Assembly: GCA_018697195.1 (NCBI GenBank)
Contig: CM031859.1
Coordinates: forward strand, 55,366,650 to 55,430,649
Source of the DNA: Certhia americana
Lineage: Eukaryota; Chordata; Aves; Passeriformes; Certhiidae
Length of the DNA stretch: 64,000 nt
Direction of reading: 5' to 3'
Position numbers and translations under genes: made by a program. The notes beneath the pieces are model-generated. The model was not told the DNA's origin. It did no database searches and saw nothing but the letters and a program-made list of their open reading frames with translations. Positions 35,560-47,592 of this stretch are shown piece by piece. Within the stretch, counting starts at the first letter, position 1. Each line of letters starts with the position of its first letter.

Positions 35560-38500
35560 TGCTTGTAGAAAGCCAGTTAGTATATTATCTGTTGCAGGAT
35601 ATTTTTGATGAAAATTTATAGCTGCCCACAGAAGTCAGTAGTATCACCACCATCCACTGAAAACAACTCATCACCTCCATTGCCATCATCTGTTAAATTC
35701 TCAGGTTGCAGTCAAGGATTATCAAGCATGCCCCAGCCTTGTTAGCAGTAATCTTTAAGAAAAATATGTCAAATAACAGAGAGGCTCCACTTAGACCAGA
35801 TGATATCCCATTGCCACATTATTTTCACTCTCAAATTGAACTAACATGAAACCGGGCAGCATTAATATATGTAGGGACCCTCTGCTCTTTTTAGAGGTAG
35901 CTGCTCCTTACCACCAAAAGAAAAGCCCCCAGAAGAGCCTGTAGCTGCTTGTGGGGCTTATTGTCTGATGTGTCAACATTCCAGCTTCCAACATTCACCT
36001 TTCCTGAGTGACAGCAGATGCACAGCCAGATTCTCATGACTCGAGCAGAGCAGGCAGCTGAATGAATGCATCAGAGAGCTGTATGTTAAGCTACGATCTA
36101 CACAGGCAGAGAAGAGCACTTCCAGCAGGAGATGGTATTTATTTCCATAGAAACAAAATAATCTATTTTATGTCACTTTCTTTGCCATGTGGCAAAAGAG
36201 AGAATAGAGCAGACAATGGTAACCCCATCTGCTTCTTGTGTTCTCTCATATGTCAGTATGTAGAGGTCAAAACTCTGAACAAATATATTTCTTTCTGATT
36301 CATGTTAAATTGTTCACATGTGGTGTTCATAGCCAACAGTGTCATGGAGTAAAAAACCTGCTCCATTTCAGAGACCTCTCTGTCAGTCAAGTCTCAACAC
36401 ATCTCTAGAGCTGCAGAAGTCTCTGAGGTCATGCCTGCTGGTCTTGTCCTGCATCCTCAGCATGTAAAATTTTCATTCTTAACAAGTCTTACAGGAAACT
36501 TCAGTTGCAGTTTCCTTAAAATACAGGACATCAATACATTTCAGAATGAACATAAGCAGCAGAGACCAGAAAAAATGCTGCTGCTTTCTGAAAACACATC
36601 AGATTTGTATGCATTTGGAGAAGACTTGAGTATCTTGAGAAGTGTTCTGTATTTTTCTTGGGAACTGATAGAGTCCTTAGGAGCCCCAGCAGCGTGACAA
36701 TGGTCTGTGAATGTCTGATTGGTAATGATGAATTAGAACAGCTATTACCTCATGGTTTCTCACTCTTCTTTCAGTACCACTTAGCAGATTAAGATTATGA
36801 AATTTAATGCGGCATAATAGTCCAAGCAGTTATTGCTGGGGCTGTCGTGGTGTCTAGAAGGTCATTGCCTGAACCCTTGGCCTGAGATAAAATTAGTATT
36901 GACAGGACCCTTTGTGTAAGTAGGGTCCAGGAACTGCTGGCTGTGTATGGGATGGATGAAGCTGTCTGCTTGCTTCCCTGAGGAACAGCCATTAGTACTG
37001 CTGTGATAATGAGAGCTTGCAGAAGAATCTGAGACAGTTCTTCCTCAGAGAGATGCTGACTTAGAAGTAGTTTGTATAGCAATATAAGTTCTCTAGCAAA
37101 GAGGTTTGAGAAATCCCATATTCTTCTGAGATTCCCTGCTGAATGTATTAAACCATATCTGAGGTATTTTTGTACGAGTTCACATCCAGCATCTGGAACA
37201 GGATATAGGAATATATTCCCAAAATGTGAATGGGTGATGCTGGTAAAATACTGCTATATTAGCATACAAGTAAGTGTTTCTTTTTCTGAAAACACCTGCA
37301 ATTACAGCTGTAGAGGAACTAGCCACCTATTTATTTGGAGGTAATCAATCATATTGTGGCCTGGCTTATGCCAGGAATTTGTACAAAATGGATGATCACA
37401 GTGTCTCTTTGTGTTTTAAAACCTGTAATCTTTTTCTTCCCTTTCTCATTTCCTACATAATTTGTTTACACTTTCTGCCTTTCTCCTTGATGAGAAGTTG
37501 AGTTCTCTCTCCTTGCAGAAGCTGAAAGCTTTGATCAAATCCTTGCCTTCCTCTTTCTACTGTGTGTGACACAGTAGAGAAGGATGTCTGTGACTTGTCT
37601 CTCACTTTAGAGCCTCTGCACTAAAGTGTATGAAATAACTAGGTTTTCTGAGGCCAACCAATTCTGTGTGATGCAAGAGAGCCTCAAAAACAAATAATGA
37701 TCTCTTGTTTTAGAGGCAGCAATAACTAATCTCCTTCTCAATCACACTTATGTAATATAATTTATTTTTTTCCGTAGAAAAAAGAGTTTGGATAGGAAAC
37801 TTTCAGGGAGAGCTAAGGGGCTGTCCTGCTCATGTAGGCAGGGGACCTGGGTTGCCAAGAGGTTAGGTTATACATGATGAGCAATAGGTTTTTATGTGGA
37901 CTGAAAAGATGTTCACAAACCAGTTTTGTGATCCCGTGTTTTGCTTTGTTTAACTGAGCTCTCTTTCATGCTCTGTCACCAATTGTATGAACATGGACTC
38001 CAACCAAAGATGAGATTTTTCTTGTAGCAGATCTATGAACCTGCTTTATTTTCAGCATCCCTTTGAATGAATGGTTGTCAGCCTGGTACTTACATCTCTC
38101 CTTGTCCTGCTTTCAGCAGAGCTGCATGCAGAGGGTAAAAGCACCTTTGAGTGATGCTTAATAGCCTGTTAATTTATCACAGCATCCCCATTAATTCTCT
38201 GGAGAATCTCACACTGGGGAATCTCAGGCTGTTGTTTTTATGGAGAAAAGAAGTAAAGTTAGGTTGAGGCAAGATATATTGTTACCCATGAAGCATATAT
38301 ACCAGATGAGACTACAAAAGTAGTTTTTTTGTGATCTTGGTGTAACTTCAGTAATGATTGATGTGAAAAGCCACAAAGTAGACCCTTTAAAGTAACAAAC
38401 ATTGCCTAGGAAAAAGCATCACTGCTGTAGAGGGATAGCTGAAATGACAGATGGGTTTTCCTCTCTAGTACAGTGAATTTTTCCTCTAGAATTCTGGGAA

Positions 38501-39740
38501 GGGAATGGTATCACACCAACACACTGCCCTCTTTTTAGCCCAGGGCATGGGACCTGGGTGTTTTCTTGCATCAGCCTGCCATACAAGAAGCCAGGATGTA
38601 GCCTTCTCCTGTGTTTGATAGGTTTTAAACTAGGCAATGCCTTTGAGCTGTTAGGGAAGTTGCAGATGCTGCTGATTCAGCTGATAGGAGTCCATAGCAG
38701 GGAAGAGGGCTGGCCTGAGTGCATCCTTCTGCAGAGCTGAGAGAGTTTCATTGCAGCAGGTGGCCTCCTCTCATGGTTCCTGGGACCAAACCTCCTCAAC
38801 TGAGGCCATGCAACTTTACTTTGCAGCCTTTCAGGCTACTTCCTCCCTGAGCTTGTGCTGTGCTGGACTGTTTCTAGTACCATGGCCTGCGTTCAGATCC
38901 CGTACTTCAGCTGCCTTGCTTCAGAATCATGTCTGTCCCTCTCTGGGTATGAGAAGAGCCAAAGGCTGGCAGCACCAGAGGGTTTGTTGTCTTGGCTGTG
39001 TGTCCTGCCTGGATGCAGGGCAGGCACTGAGGCACCAGTTAGGCCTCCCCTAGGTTCCCACTCATCCGTAGCCCCAGACTGCTGCTGCTGACTCTTCCTG
39101 GAAGGCAGAGGAGCACAAGGGCATTCTTCCTAGAGAAGGGGCAGCAGCAGCTACATTTAAATCCCTTATCCACAGAGACATATTTTCCAACACTGTTGTG
39201 ATTTTGCTACTTCTATGAGGATCAAATTCCAGCCATGTGTGACACTTGTGATTCTCAGGGACACAGGATATAGGTGTGCATGTATACACTTAGACTCTCA
39301 GGAATGGCAGTCCCTAAATCCAGCAGTGCCATTGTGTCAACATAGTGCTGGAGAGAAGTGTGCTTGGAAGAAAACCATTTATCAAACTGTGTTTTGTTGA
39401 CTCAAAGCCCTAGAACAGCCAAACCCTTAAGGAGGTATTTGATTATAAACTGAGGAACTAGATTAAAGAGCAACCAACCATGAATTACCATGATGGGCAG
39501 TGCCACTAAAAGGGCAGCAGCTGCCAGCTGTGCCCTTCAAGAACAGCACAGGACTCTTGTTGTAAAATTACATTTTTGGCCAACATTTTGTCATGTGTGA
39601 CACTGCTTCTCTTTGATAGCCAGAGCCAACTGGAAGAAAAACTCAGAAAAACCTAGAAAGATGAAATGAGGGGGGAATCTAACAAGTGTAAACCTAAATC
39701 TCTAATATTCCTAATTCTGCAATGGTGTGACTGTCAGTAA
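35560..39740. other. Gene-free region
   Basis: No convincing exon on either strand. Frames of 60-100 codons at 36062, 36431, 36804(-), 37072 and 38751 show no recognisable protein and no paired splice sites. No transposon family was recognised. Confidence 0.55.
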
Positions 39741-40690
39741 TAAACTTTGCATGAAAGCTGAAATTTCATTTTGGATTCATTAGAAGACTCTCATGCTGCT
39801 GGGTTAAAAAAAAAAAAAAGAAAATTACGCTCCCTTTTGAATTGCCAAGGGATCGCACAATAGCTGCATTTATTTTATTAGCCTTCTGACCTTTCCCTTC
39901 TCTGGTGAGGTTTCTTTTTCCTATTAGCTCTATTAGAGCGTCTACTGAGATGGCAACAAAACAAACACTGTTATTGTTGGCTAGCTTGCTCTTGTAGCAG
40001 GGAACAGGGATGCACAGGCCATGAGCAGACACTGGCCTTGCACATCCAGCTTGTAGTAGGCGTGGGAGCCATACCATGCCTGGGACACCAGGATCTGGTA
40101 GGAAGTCCTCACTGTGGACACCACCATGCTGAGAACATTGCATCTATTTTCATAAAGTGCTTCAAGTCATGCTTGACTTGTAGCCTGGGAATGATTTATT
40201 TGCCTCCGATGGAGGAGCGTTATATTGGTTTGTACCATTTGTGTATTTTTGCACAGATATCAGGGGTCTTCCCCCTCTCTCTTTTATAATTGCCCCCCAA
40301 CACCTCGTCCTGTGGCAGTGGTCAGAGTTAGACTATGATGGCTGGATGCTTTCTGCCCCCATGTTTTCTAGGGCAGGTTGGTTTGCAACAAAGAACTGAA
40401 GCTTCTGGAGAGATGGATGTGATTATTGTGCCAGCACTTTCCCGAAGCACTGTGTGGATTTTGTGTCCTTAATTTAACTGGCTGCTCCGCACCAGCGGAA
40501 CTGAGTGTTTCAAGAATTTATACCAAGCAGTAAGGGTCGACTGTCATGCTGGCACGGAGCAGGACTATGGAATTTTTGGACTTATATGGAAGTTTGGGAA
40601 AACTTCAGAAATAATTCTGGAATATGCCCAGCAGACTGCATGGTAACAGAGGAACTGGCTGAGGAATTTATAGCTGCGGGGAGAGAATAA
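39740..40690. promoter_or_regulatory. Candidate non-coding regulatory patch
   Basis: An AT-rich stretch with homeodomain-like cores (gctgcatttattttattag, cctattagctctattag) at 39860-39935. A segment retaining several CpGs (40190-40690) follows. Open segments occur on both strands but match no family I know. Assignment as a regulatory element is inference from base composition and motif density only. Confidence 0.25.
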
Positions 40691-43600
40691 TCATCTTTTT
40701 TCTAAAGAAATTTTGATCCTAGGAGGGGAAAAAACAACTCAGAAGACTAGTAGAGAATTTATAAATTATCTTTTCCTTTGTGGTTAACTTATCTGGGACT
40801 TATATATATAAATCATAGTAATAACATAAACACTGATGAAATTAGCAACAGCATTTAAGGAGAGTTTGGGGATAAGATCTCACCAGCTTTCCAGAATGCC
40901 AAGACTGTAGTCCTGTGTTATTCTAATATTAGTCACTTCCAGCAGATAAGATTGCATAAAAACCTCAGCCCATCTCCAGTTTCAGGAGAGCTGAACCAAG
41001 CCAGTTAGGAACAGTTAAATTGCTAGTTCTTGAACATAAGTGGCAGCATGATAAATGTGACCTGTTAACTCCAGGAAAGTGCAGCCAATTTTTCTTTAGT
41101 TTAGCCTTAGGGAAAAAGCATATTGAAACTTTGTGTGTTGGCATTCGAATTCTTCTATCTTTAGACAAATGGCACCACAACTCTAGAGTTTAAGGAGGAA
41201 GGCTGAATCAATTGCTTTTATACATTTGCTCCATATAATTACTTTGTTCTCCTAATTAATTTCCTCATAATATTTTTGCCACTTAGGAGACTTAGGTACT
41301 TGCTATAATCCATGGTACTAGGCGCTCTTTAAGCACACACCACTACAAAAAAACTCCCACCTTTCTCTCTTTCTGTAGTTGTCTAGGTACTGGGAAAGTT
41401 TGCAGTAGCTGTATTTCTTGTTGCACACCAGGGGCATTTGAACATAGGTATGAACTAGAAACTATCTTCTAGCTTAGCATCTTACTATGTTTTTCACCTT
41501 TTTTGGGCACAGATGTTCTTGCAAAATCCCAGTTAAAATAATGAATGAAAGGATTAACAATATCTGCTTCCAGGGCCTCACTTAGACCCAGGTAGTACCT
41601 CTAGTTACCCAGTTTGAATCACAGAGTATGTCAAGAATGTATGTACTGTTTTGGACTGGGAAGATGTGTGCTACTTAAACTCTGAAGCCTTAATTGACTC
41701 AGCTAGAAATATCTCTAAATGAATATTGCCAAAGAGTGTATGGTTTTCAACTGGCAGTTAGTATTTTAATTTTTTTTTGATCAGGACTAGTCAGGATAAC
41801 AATAGAGTCAAAGAAATTTCAAACAAATGCGTTCATGGCATCATGTTTAATTGCAGTGAACTGAATAGTGCAAACTTGCCTAATGAACACTTTCAATTTA
41901 ATTGCTGGGCTACCTCTGTATTTTTCAAATAACTGAGGTTGTAAAGTTTTGTATTTCAGAACTAAGTTGCTTTTTGGTGTCAGTTAATATTATGCCTTAT
42001 TAAGTCAATATGGTGGTTTCCTGCCAGTTTTCTTTCATATTTAACAGAGAATTCATCTCTATAGGATACTGTTATGTTATAACATTTCATGTCTATTTGC
42101 TAACCACAAACAGTCTCTCTGGTGAAACAAAATGCATTCAACTATCTTTATTTTTGCTAATTTCACTTTTCTGTGAAAAGTCCCTTCTGATGTGGAGAGC
42201 ACAGCTGCACAGGATGAAGCCAAGAGGAGCCCAGAGAGAAAACAGAAGTGCTGGCAGGAGCCACTGGATGGGGACAGCACTGCTCCTGGAAACCCAGCCT
42301 GTGGGAAAGGGACTCCCAGGCTCTGCTCCCCTCTCCTTTAGGCCAGGGCAGGGACATGGCTCAGCCTCCACGAGCTTCTGCCCCCACTGGTCTAGAGCTG
42401 TGGCCTGGGGGAGGCCAAGGCAGCTGTCCCACCTGCAGGTGACAAGGGCATGGATGGATCTCTGCCTCCAATGGGCAAAGCACCCTCCCTCAGCACCAGC
42501 AGCTCCCCGGCAGCCTGCCCAGAGGCTGTACTCATGCTCTGGAGCAGCAGGCACTGAGCAGTGAGTTACACCAAGCGGTGCCAACAAAAACTGTGCTCTT
42601 GCTCTTGGTGGTGTGGATTGGCACAGTCCTGCTCTTTGTGATGAGCCCAGGAAGCTTTCAATGCTTTCTTTTCTTGAGCACAAGGGTGGCTTGAACATGT
42701 TGGCCTGGTAAAGGTCATTGCTTTGACCTTAGGGTATATATTGCTTGCAGTGTTAGGAGGCTGATTAACATCAAACCGGGATTATGAAGGGACTTGTCTT
42801 CTGTTTGGAGATTTGTTTGGGATACGAGTCTTTACCAACTTCCTCTGCACTGTCCTTTAATAGAAGTCAGCTGCTTTAAATACAGTATTTTTTAAGTTTT
42901 AAGATCCCCAATATAGTTCTTTGCAATATATTTTCCATATGATTTTGTTTCAAACATCAATTATGGCTTTATGGCCAGAAGAGTTCCTCATCTCTGCAAA
43001 CACGTGCACATAAAATAACCCCTGCAAGGTTCAAGCTCTGAATGGTGTGCAAGGTTGAACCATTTTACTGGAAGCAGGGACAGACAAATGGAAAGAACAA
43101 TTTTAAGCACATTCTGTCACTGCAAGTGAAGTATGTGTTGGGTATAATTCCTATTTATACTTGTATCCTAAAACAGTCCAAAATCCAAGTTAGGTTTCCT
43201 CTCCTTACTTCAGTGGAACAAAGTGCTCATCCCATATGGGGACTGGATGCCTCAAAGGCATTCTGTTGCTGCAAGCAGCCTTTCCAGGGAAAAGATGTCT
43301 CTGCACCTCCTCGAATCTGAGGCATGGGTGCAGAGTGTCAGTGCTGCACTATTCCACCCCCAACAACCAGAGAGGGGTTTGCTGGAACCCTGCAGCATGC
43401 AGAGTGACATACTACACCCTAACATTGTATCACCTCTATATATTCTCTCAAAAATTTCTGTCCGCAGCTGCAGCTGTTATTTCATGGTGCTGAACAAAGC
43501 ATCCCCAAGGAACTGCAAGAGAGGCCTGTTCTTCATGCAAAATATCAGGGATTAATTAACATTGCATGTTTTAGCTGGTGTGGCTATATAGGACAGCATA

Positions 43601-43850
43601 AATAGTGGCTTATTCTGATTTCATTTGATGAAAATAAAAATAAAAAGTTCAAAGTTAAAATAGAATATTACAGCACTTTGTGCCTGTGTATAAGCTTTCA
43701 TTGGCTCAATCAGACTCATTAAAACACTTAATAGCTACTACGCCAATGGAAACTACTGTGTAGGTAACGTTTGATATGCTCTTTCATGGAAGGAAGATCT
43801 TAGAGAAGGTCTGAAAATGATTTACCAATAATTAACCAATAAAATGCATC
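40690..43850. other. Gene-free region including a GC-rich patch
   Basis: Holds an AT-rich motif patch near 41235-41262 and a GC-richer block at about 42180-42560. In that block overlapping open frames of 184 (+) and 186 (-) codons occur because stops are rare. Neither has a recognisable domain. Confidence 0.55.
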
Positions 43851-43855
43851 TTACA

Positions 43856-43995
43856 GGAACATAAGACCAACCAAAAGGTCAGAACAGAGGTTCACCCTGC
43901 CCAGCAAGATGAGCCCTGCCATTACTCACACTTGAAGCCAGGGAATGGTGTAAGACTGGGGCAAATGCACAGGGATGCTTCCCTATCCTCCAGAA
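43856..43995. mobile_element. Possible very old CR1/L3-like fragment
   Basis: It begins ggaacataagaccaaccaaaaggtcagaacagaggttcaccctgcccagcaag, with 'gggatgcttccctatcctcc' about 110 bases on. This resembles the widespread sauropsid repeat reading 'aacataagaa..gccat..tgggtcagaccaaaggtccatctagcccag'. Divergence is high and the call rests on memory of that consensus. Confidence 0.35.
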
Positions 43996-46900
43996 ATTTG
44001 TGTATAAGCTAGAAGTGAGTATATAATAGCTCTTGATGTATTTCTGGCTCAGGAATGTGTGAAGTTGTCACTTGAACCCAAGTAGACTCTCATACCTGCA
44101 GTATCCCATGCCAAGTTTTTTTGGTGTGGAAAGATATTGATGGTGGAGCCCTAATGTTATGAGCAGAATTAAAGGTTTTATCTGCCTTTCTGCAGCTGTC
44201 AGCAGTGAGATCCAGAGAGCTGCTCAGTCTTCTTGCAAACATTTTCTATAACCAGATGTTCCAAGTGACCTGTGATGAAATATTTAGTAATAGTAATAGT
44301 ATATGCCAAGCTTCTGACACATGGTGTCTGCAACTACATCTGCCTTCAGTGGTCCAGGTATACCAGAAGAGCCAGTTTCTTGCTGAAGTGATTCACGCTG
44401 CATTTCTGTGCTGTGATTTTCCCATCTGGCATCCTTTATTCATAGCAGCAGCTCTTCTTCTCTTCCAAGATTCTGTTTGCTTTTACTTTGTTCTTTTTCC
44501 TTTGAGATTGCTCACCAGTTCATGGAAGACAAATAGATATGGAGACAGTGTTGGGAGAGTGTATGGAGACAGGGTGAGAGGGAGCAAGCGTCTGTTTTCA
44601 TCAGCTTTTCTGATTTCGTTGGAGCTCTTGTGTTTTTCTTTAGCTGCCTTCATGCAACAAAAGCCCTGGAAAACAACAGGGCCTAAGACTCGTCAGCTGT
44701 ACACAGGTGCTACCACAGCTGGGCTGTGCAGTCTCAAACTTTATTCAGGACGCAAAATTTTCAGGCACCGGAGGGAAAAATCTAGGTGTTATTTCCTAAA
44801 GAAGCTCTAATGTGCTGCAGCCACCATCTGCCCACAGCTCATAAATTATAACCAATTAACTGTACAAGACACGTCGAGTCACTGCTTCCCGCTGGCATGC
44901 CTCCTTCCCCCTTGCCTGGTACAGTCAAGCCATGAGGAGGCAGCTCCTCTGGCAGGAAAGAAACCAAACCAGCAAAAAAAAAACCTAACTCCAACTCCCC
45001 AAAAGTGAAAGAGAAAAAAACACATTAGGGAAACAAACAGAAACACAGGAAGACAAGTCTTGTGACCCACTAGCTCTCTCATTTGCAGCATAAATCATTC
45101 TGTTATAATCACAAATTTTGGGACATAATTGGACTACATGTCTAAATCTATTGCCAGTGATTACAGGCAAAACGCCCTGAATGGTGAGGCCTGCAATCCA
45201 GCCCTGTGTGGTTTGGGGGAAGGCTTTGGGGAGGGAGAAGGGAGTCTTTGCCATCACCAGAGTATTTTCCATGAGCAGTTCTGTAGCTGGAAACAAATGC
45301 TCCATGCTGCTGTCCAGCCAGAAAAGTAATGTAAAAAAGATTACAAAGCTGCCCTTCAAAGCGGTCTGCACTTGGCTCTTTGTCCAGCAGTGGCCTGACC
45401 TCCTCCTTGCTCTTCACTGAAAGCCCGTGTGGGTGTCCCGAGGGTGTCTCTGCCCTACCCCTCTGAGAAGGGGAGAATGGCCCCCAAACCTGCAGCAGCT
45501 CTCTCTCTTGTGGTTGAAGATGGGTAGCGTTACTGTTGCCTAGTCTCAAGTCCTGGCTGATCAAGAGAACTGCTGAAAGGCTTTTGGATCCCCTTGGCAA
45601 TTTTTCCTGAGCAAATGTACATGCTGTGGCTTCAGGAATGAAAGGTTAAACTAATTTCCTGCCCAGCCATCTACCTGGGCACCATTCTATGCTGCCCCAG
45701 GGTGTGTTTGCCCTGTGCTACTCTCTGCTGGGATCGGTTCTTCTAGTTAGCCATGTGGTGAGGAAGTACCTGGGAGTGTAAAAGTCCTGTCATCATTTTG
45801 ACCATGACCTTTCCCAGATGGAAAAGAATGGTCACACAGGGCAGCATGGGCTAACATTGTGCCAGCCATTTTTAGTCAGGCCCAGCAGATGCATGCAGGG
45901 AGGAAGTAATTTAGTGGTGCAGTTGTCCTTCAGAGGGAAGATGTCCCACCAAGACCCTGCCACAGCTGGGATGTTGGAGCTCTGTGGTTACAAACTCTGT
46001 TGCAAGACTGTGAAAAACACACAGCTGATTAAGGGTGAATTTTTCACTGCTCTTGATGCTTCTCCCGTGTGTGTGTTCCTGCACATTCTGCTTATAAGTG
46101 TGCTGATTCCCCAGGGCCATCCCCATGTGCTGGACACATGGCAACTTGAAAGCAAACTTACATGGACAGAGATTGTTTACTGCTGGCTGCAATGCAGGCA
46201 CTCTGTAATATAACTTCTAAGTCTGCATGTGACATTAGGAGCAGCCTCTGCTCTTCTACAACCAAAGTAGCCAAGATGAGGTAATGCTGCTGTGGACATG
46301 CCAAGTGAGAGGTAAGACTGCACAATGGTAGGCTGTTGCTCCACTGGGGTGGGGTTCTGTTTGCTTTTTTGGTACCAATTTTTGACTTGGGAGAAAAAAA
46401 TCTTGCTCTTATTCCTAGCCATGCAAGCTTTCTGCAGCAGATCCCTAATGGTGTTTCAGATGCTGCACTCCAAAACCAGTGCAGCTGATCTTCCAACCCC
46501 CAAAGAGCTCTGTTTGCTTTCCAGTTCTGCTGTCCAGACACCAGAACTACCTGTGTTGTGATGACATTTTTCTTGTTTCTTATCTTTTTTCTTTAAATGC
46601 ATTATTTTGAGAATCTAGGGTTTTCATAAAGCAGAAATACAGTGATTTTTTGGTATATGGGAGAGACATTCCCCATGTTGATAAGCTTTTGAGCTTCAAA
46701 CGGTGAAATTACTCTGTTCTTCCTCCCATGGCATTTCCTACTCTTTCAGAAGCACACTTCAGGAACTTCCATGTCTAGCTATGTCTTGTAGAAAAACATC
46801 TTGTTTTCCAGCTTGTCTGATGGGCTTTTTAAAAATTTTGAATCTTCCTTAGAGAATGAGAGTAAGTGCTAGGTTTTCTTAACCATTACTTCCTTCAAAA

Positions 46901-47060
46901 TCGCTTTTACCTATGATAAACTGTCTTTCAAATAGTCTTTTACTAAACTTACATAGGACACAATGCTTTTCTTTCACAGAACTTGCATTTCCCTCTATTA
47001 ATACAGTATTTCCAGTCATCATCAAACATTCTCAACTCTCAAACAATCCTAGGGCTATAA
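43996..47060. other. Gene-free region with a chance 201-codon open frame
   Basis: The frame 44205-44810 (+) is the longest in the desert. It has no recognisable domain and no promoter or splice context, and one frame of this length is expected by chance in a window this size. Nothing else was recognised. Confidence 0.55.
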
Positions 47061-47066
47061 AACTTT

Positions 47067-47119
47067 GAGGAGGGGAGGGGAGGGGAGGAGAGGGAGAGGG
47101 AGAGGGAGAGGGAGAGGAG
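47067..47119 (+). repeat. Pure purine G/A repeat (GGGGA then GGGAGA units)
   Basis: 53 bases without a pyrimidine on the + strand: several GGGGA units followed by about five GGGAGA units. It is mirror-symmetric in character and so prone to triplex or G-quadruplex folding. Confidence 0.92.
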
Positions 47120-47366
47120 CCACAACCATTTTTTGAAGGGAGCCCTTAAAACATTATAATTTATTTCATATCTTCTCTGAGAAATTGAAGACAAAAGATG
47201 AGCATTAAAAGAAAGCATGTTCCAGCACATGGAGCACAGTTCATGCCTCTCAAAATGGGCTCTCTGCTGACTGCCAGAAGCACCTGAGGAGTGTGTCAGA
47301 AGTTCTCTCTAGGAAGGGCTGGCATAATCACTCATGGGAAATCCACTTCTTTCAGGGTGATGGTGT

Positions 47367-47592
47367 CATAAAATCTCCTGACCCAGGCAGGAGAGAAACC
47401 CTGAAGACCATCTAGTTCAGCCCTACTCTGTACTGACACCAGACTAGGTTAGTCCTTGGGAAACCCCCAAGGAAGTGAAGTCCCTGTACCTGGGACTTGC
47501 TCCTGCACTGCAGTACCTCTTGAGGAAGAGATTTTTCCTAATATTAAGAAAAATCTCCTGAGTTACAATCTGTGGTTCTTGTCCTCTTCTAT
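47367..47592 (-). mobile_element. Diverged CR1-like fragment
   Basis: The order 'gaagaccatctagttcagccct', then 'cttgaggaagagatttttcctaat', then 'tctgtggttcttgtcctcttct' follows the 3' region of CR1 in reverse complement. It is short and degraded, with no coding remnant. Confidence 0.5.

Noticed and set aside
39766..40143. 125-codon minus-strand frame that looked like a possible FNDC1 3' exon
   Set aside because: I looked for the conserved C-terminal features of FNDC1/ABI3BP in several places on the minus strand and found none here. The translation includes an A-run-encoded Phe stretch and matches nothing.
42010..42698. Overlapping 184-codon (+) and 186-codon (-) open frames
   Set aside because: Both strands are open over the same GC-richer block, which reflects stop-codon scarcity. 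Neither translation resembles a known protein.
44205..44810. 201-codon open frame on the + strand
   Set aside because: No recognisable domain, Cys/Phe/Leu-heavy composition typical of translated non-coding DNA, no promoter or splice context. One frame of this length is about what chance predicts in 64 kb.
45148..45600. 150-codon minus-strand frame
   Set aside because: Overlaps another 128-codon minus frame and plus-strand frames. It has no coding signature.
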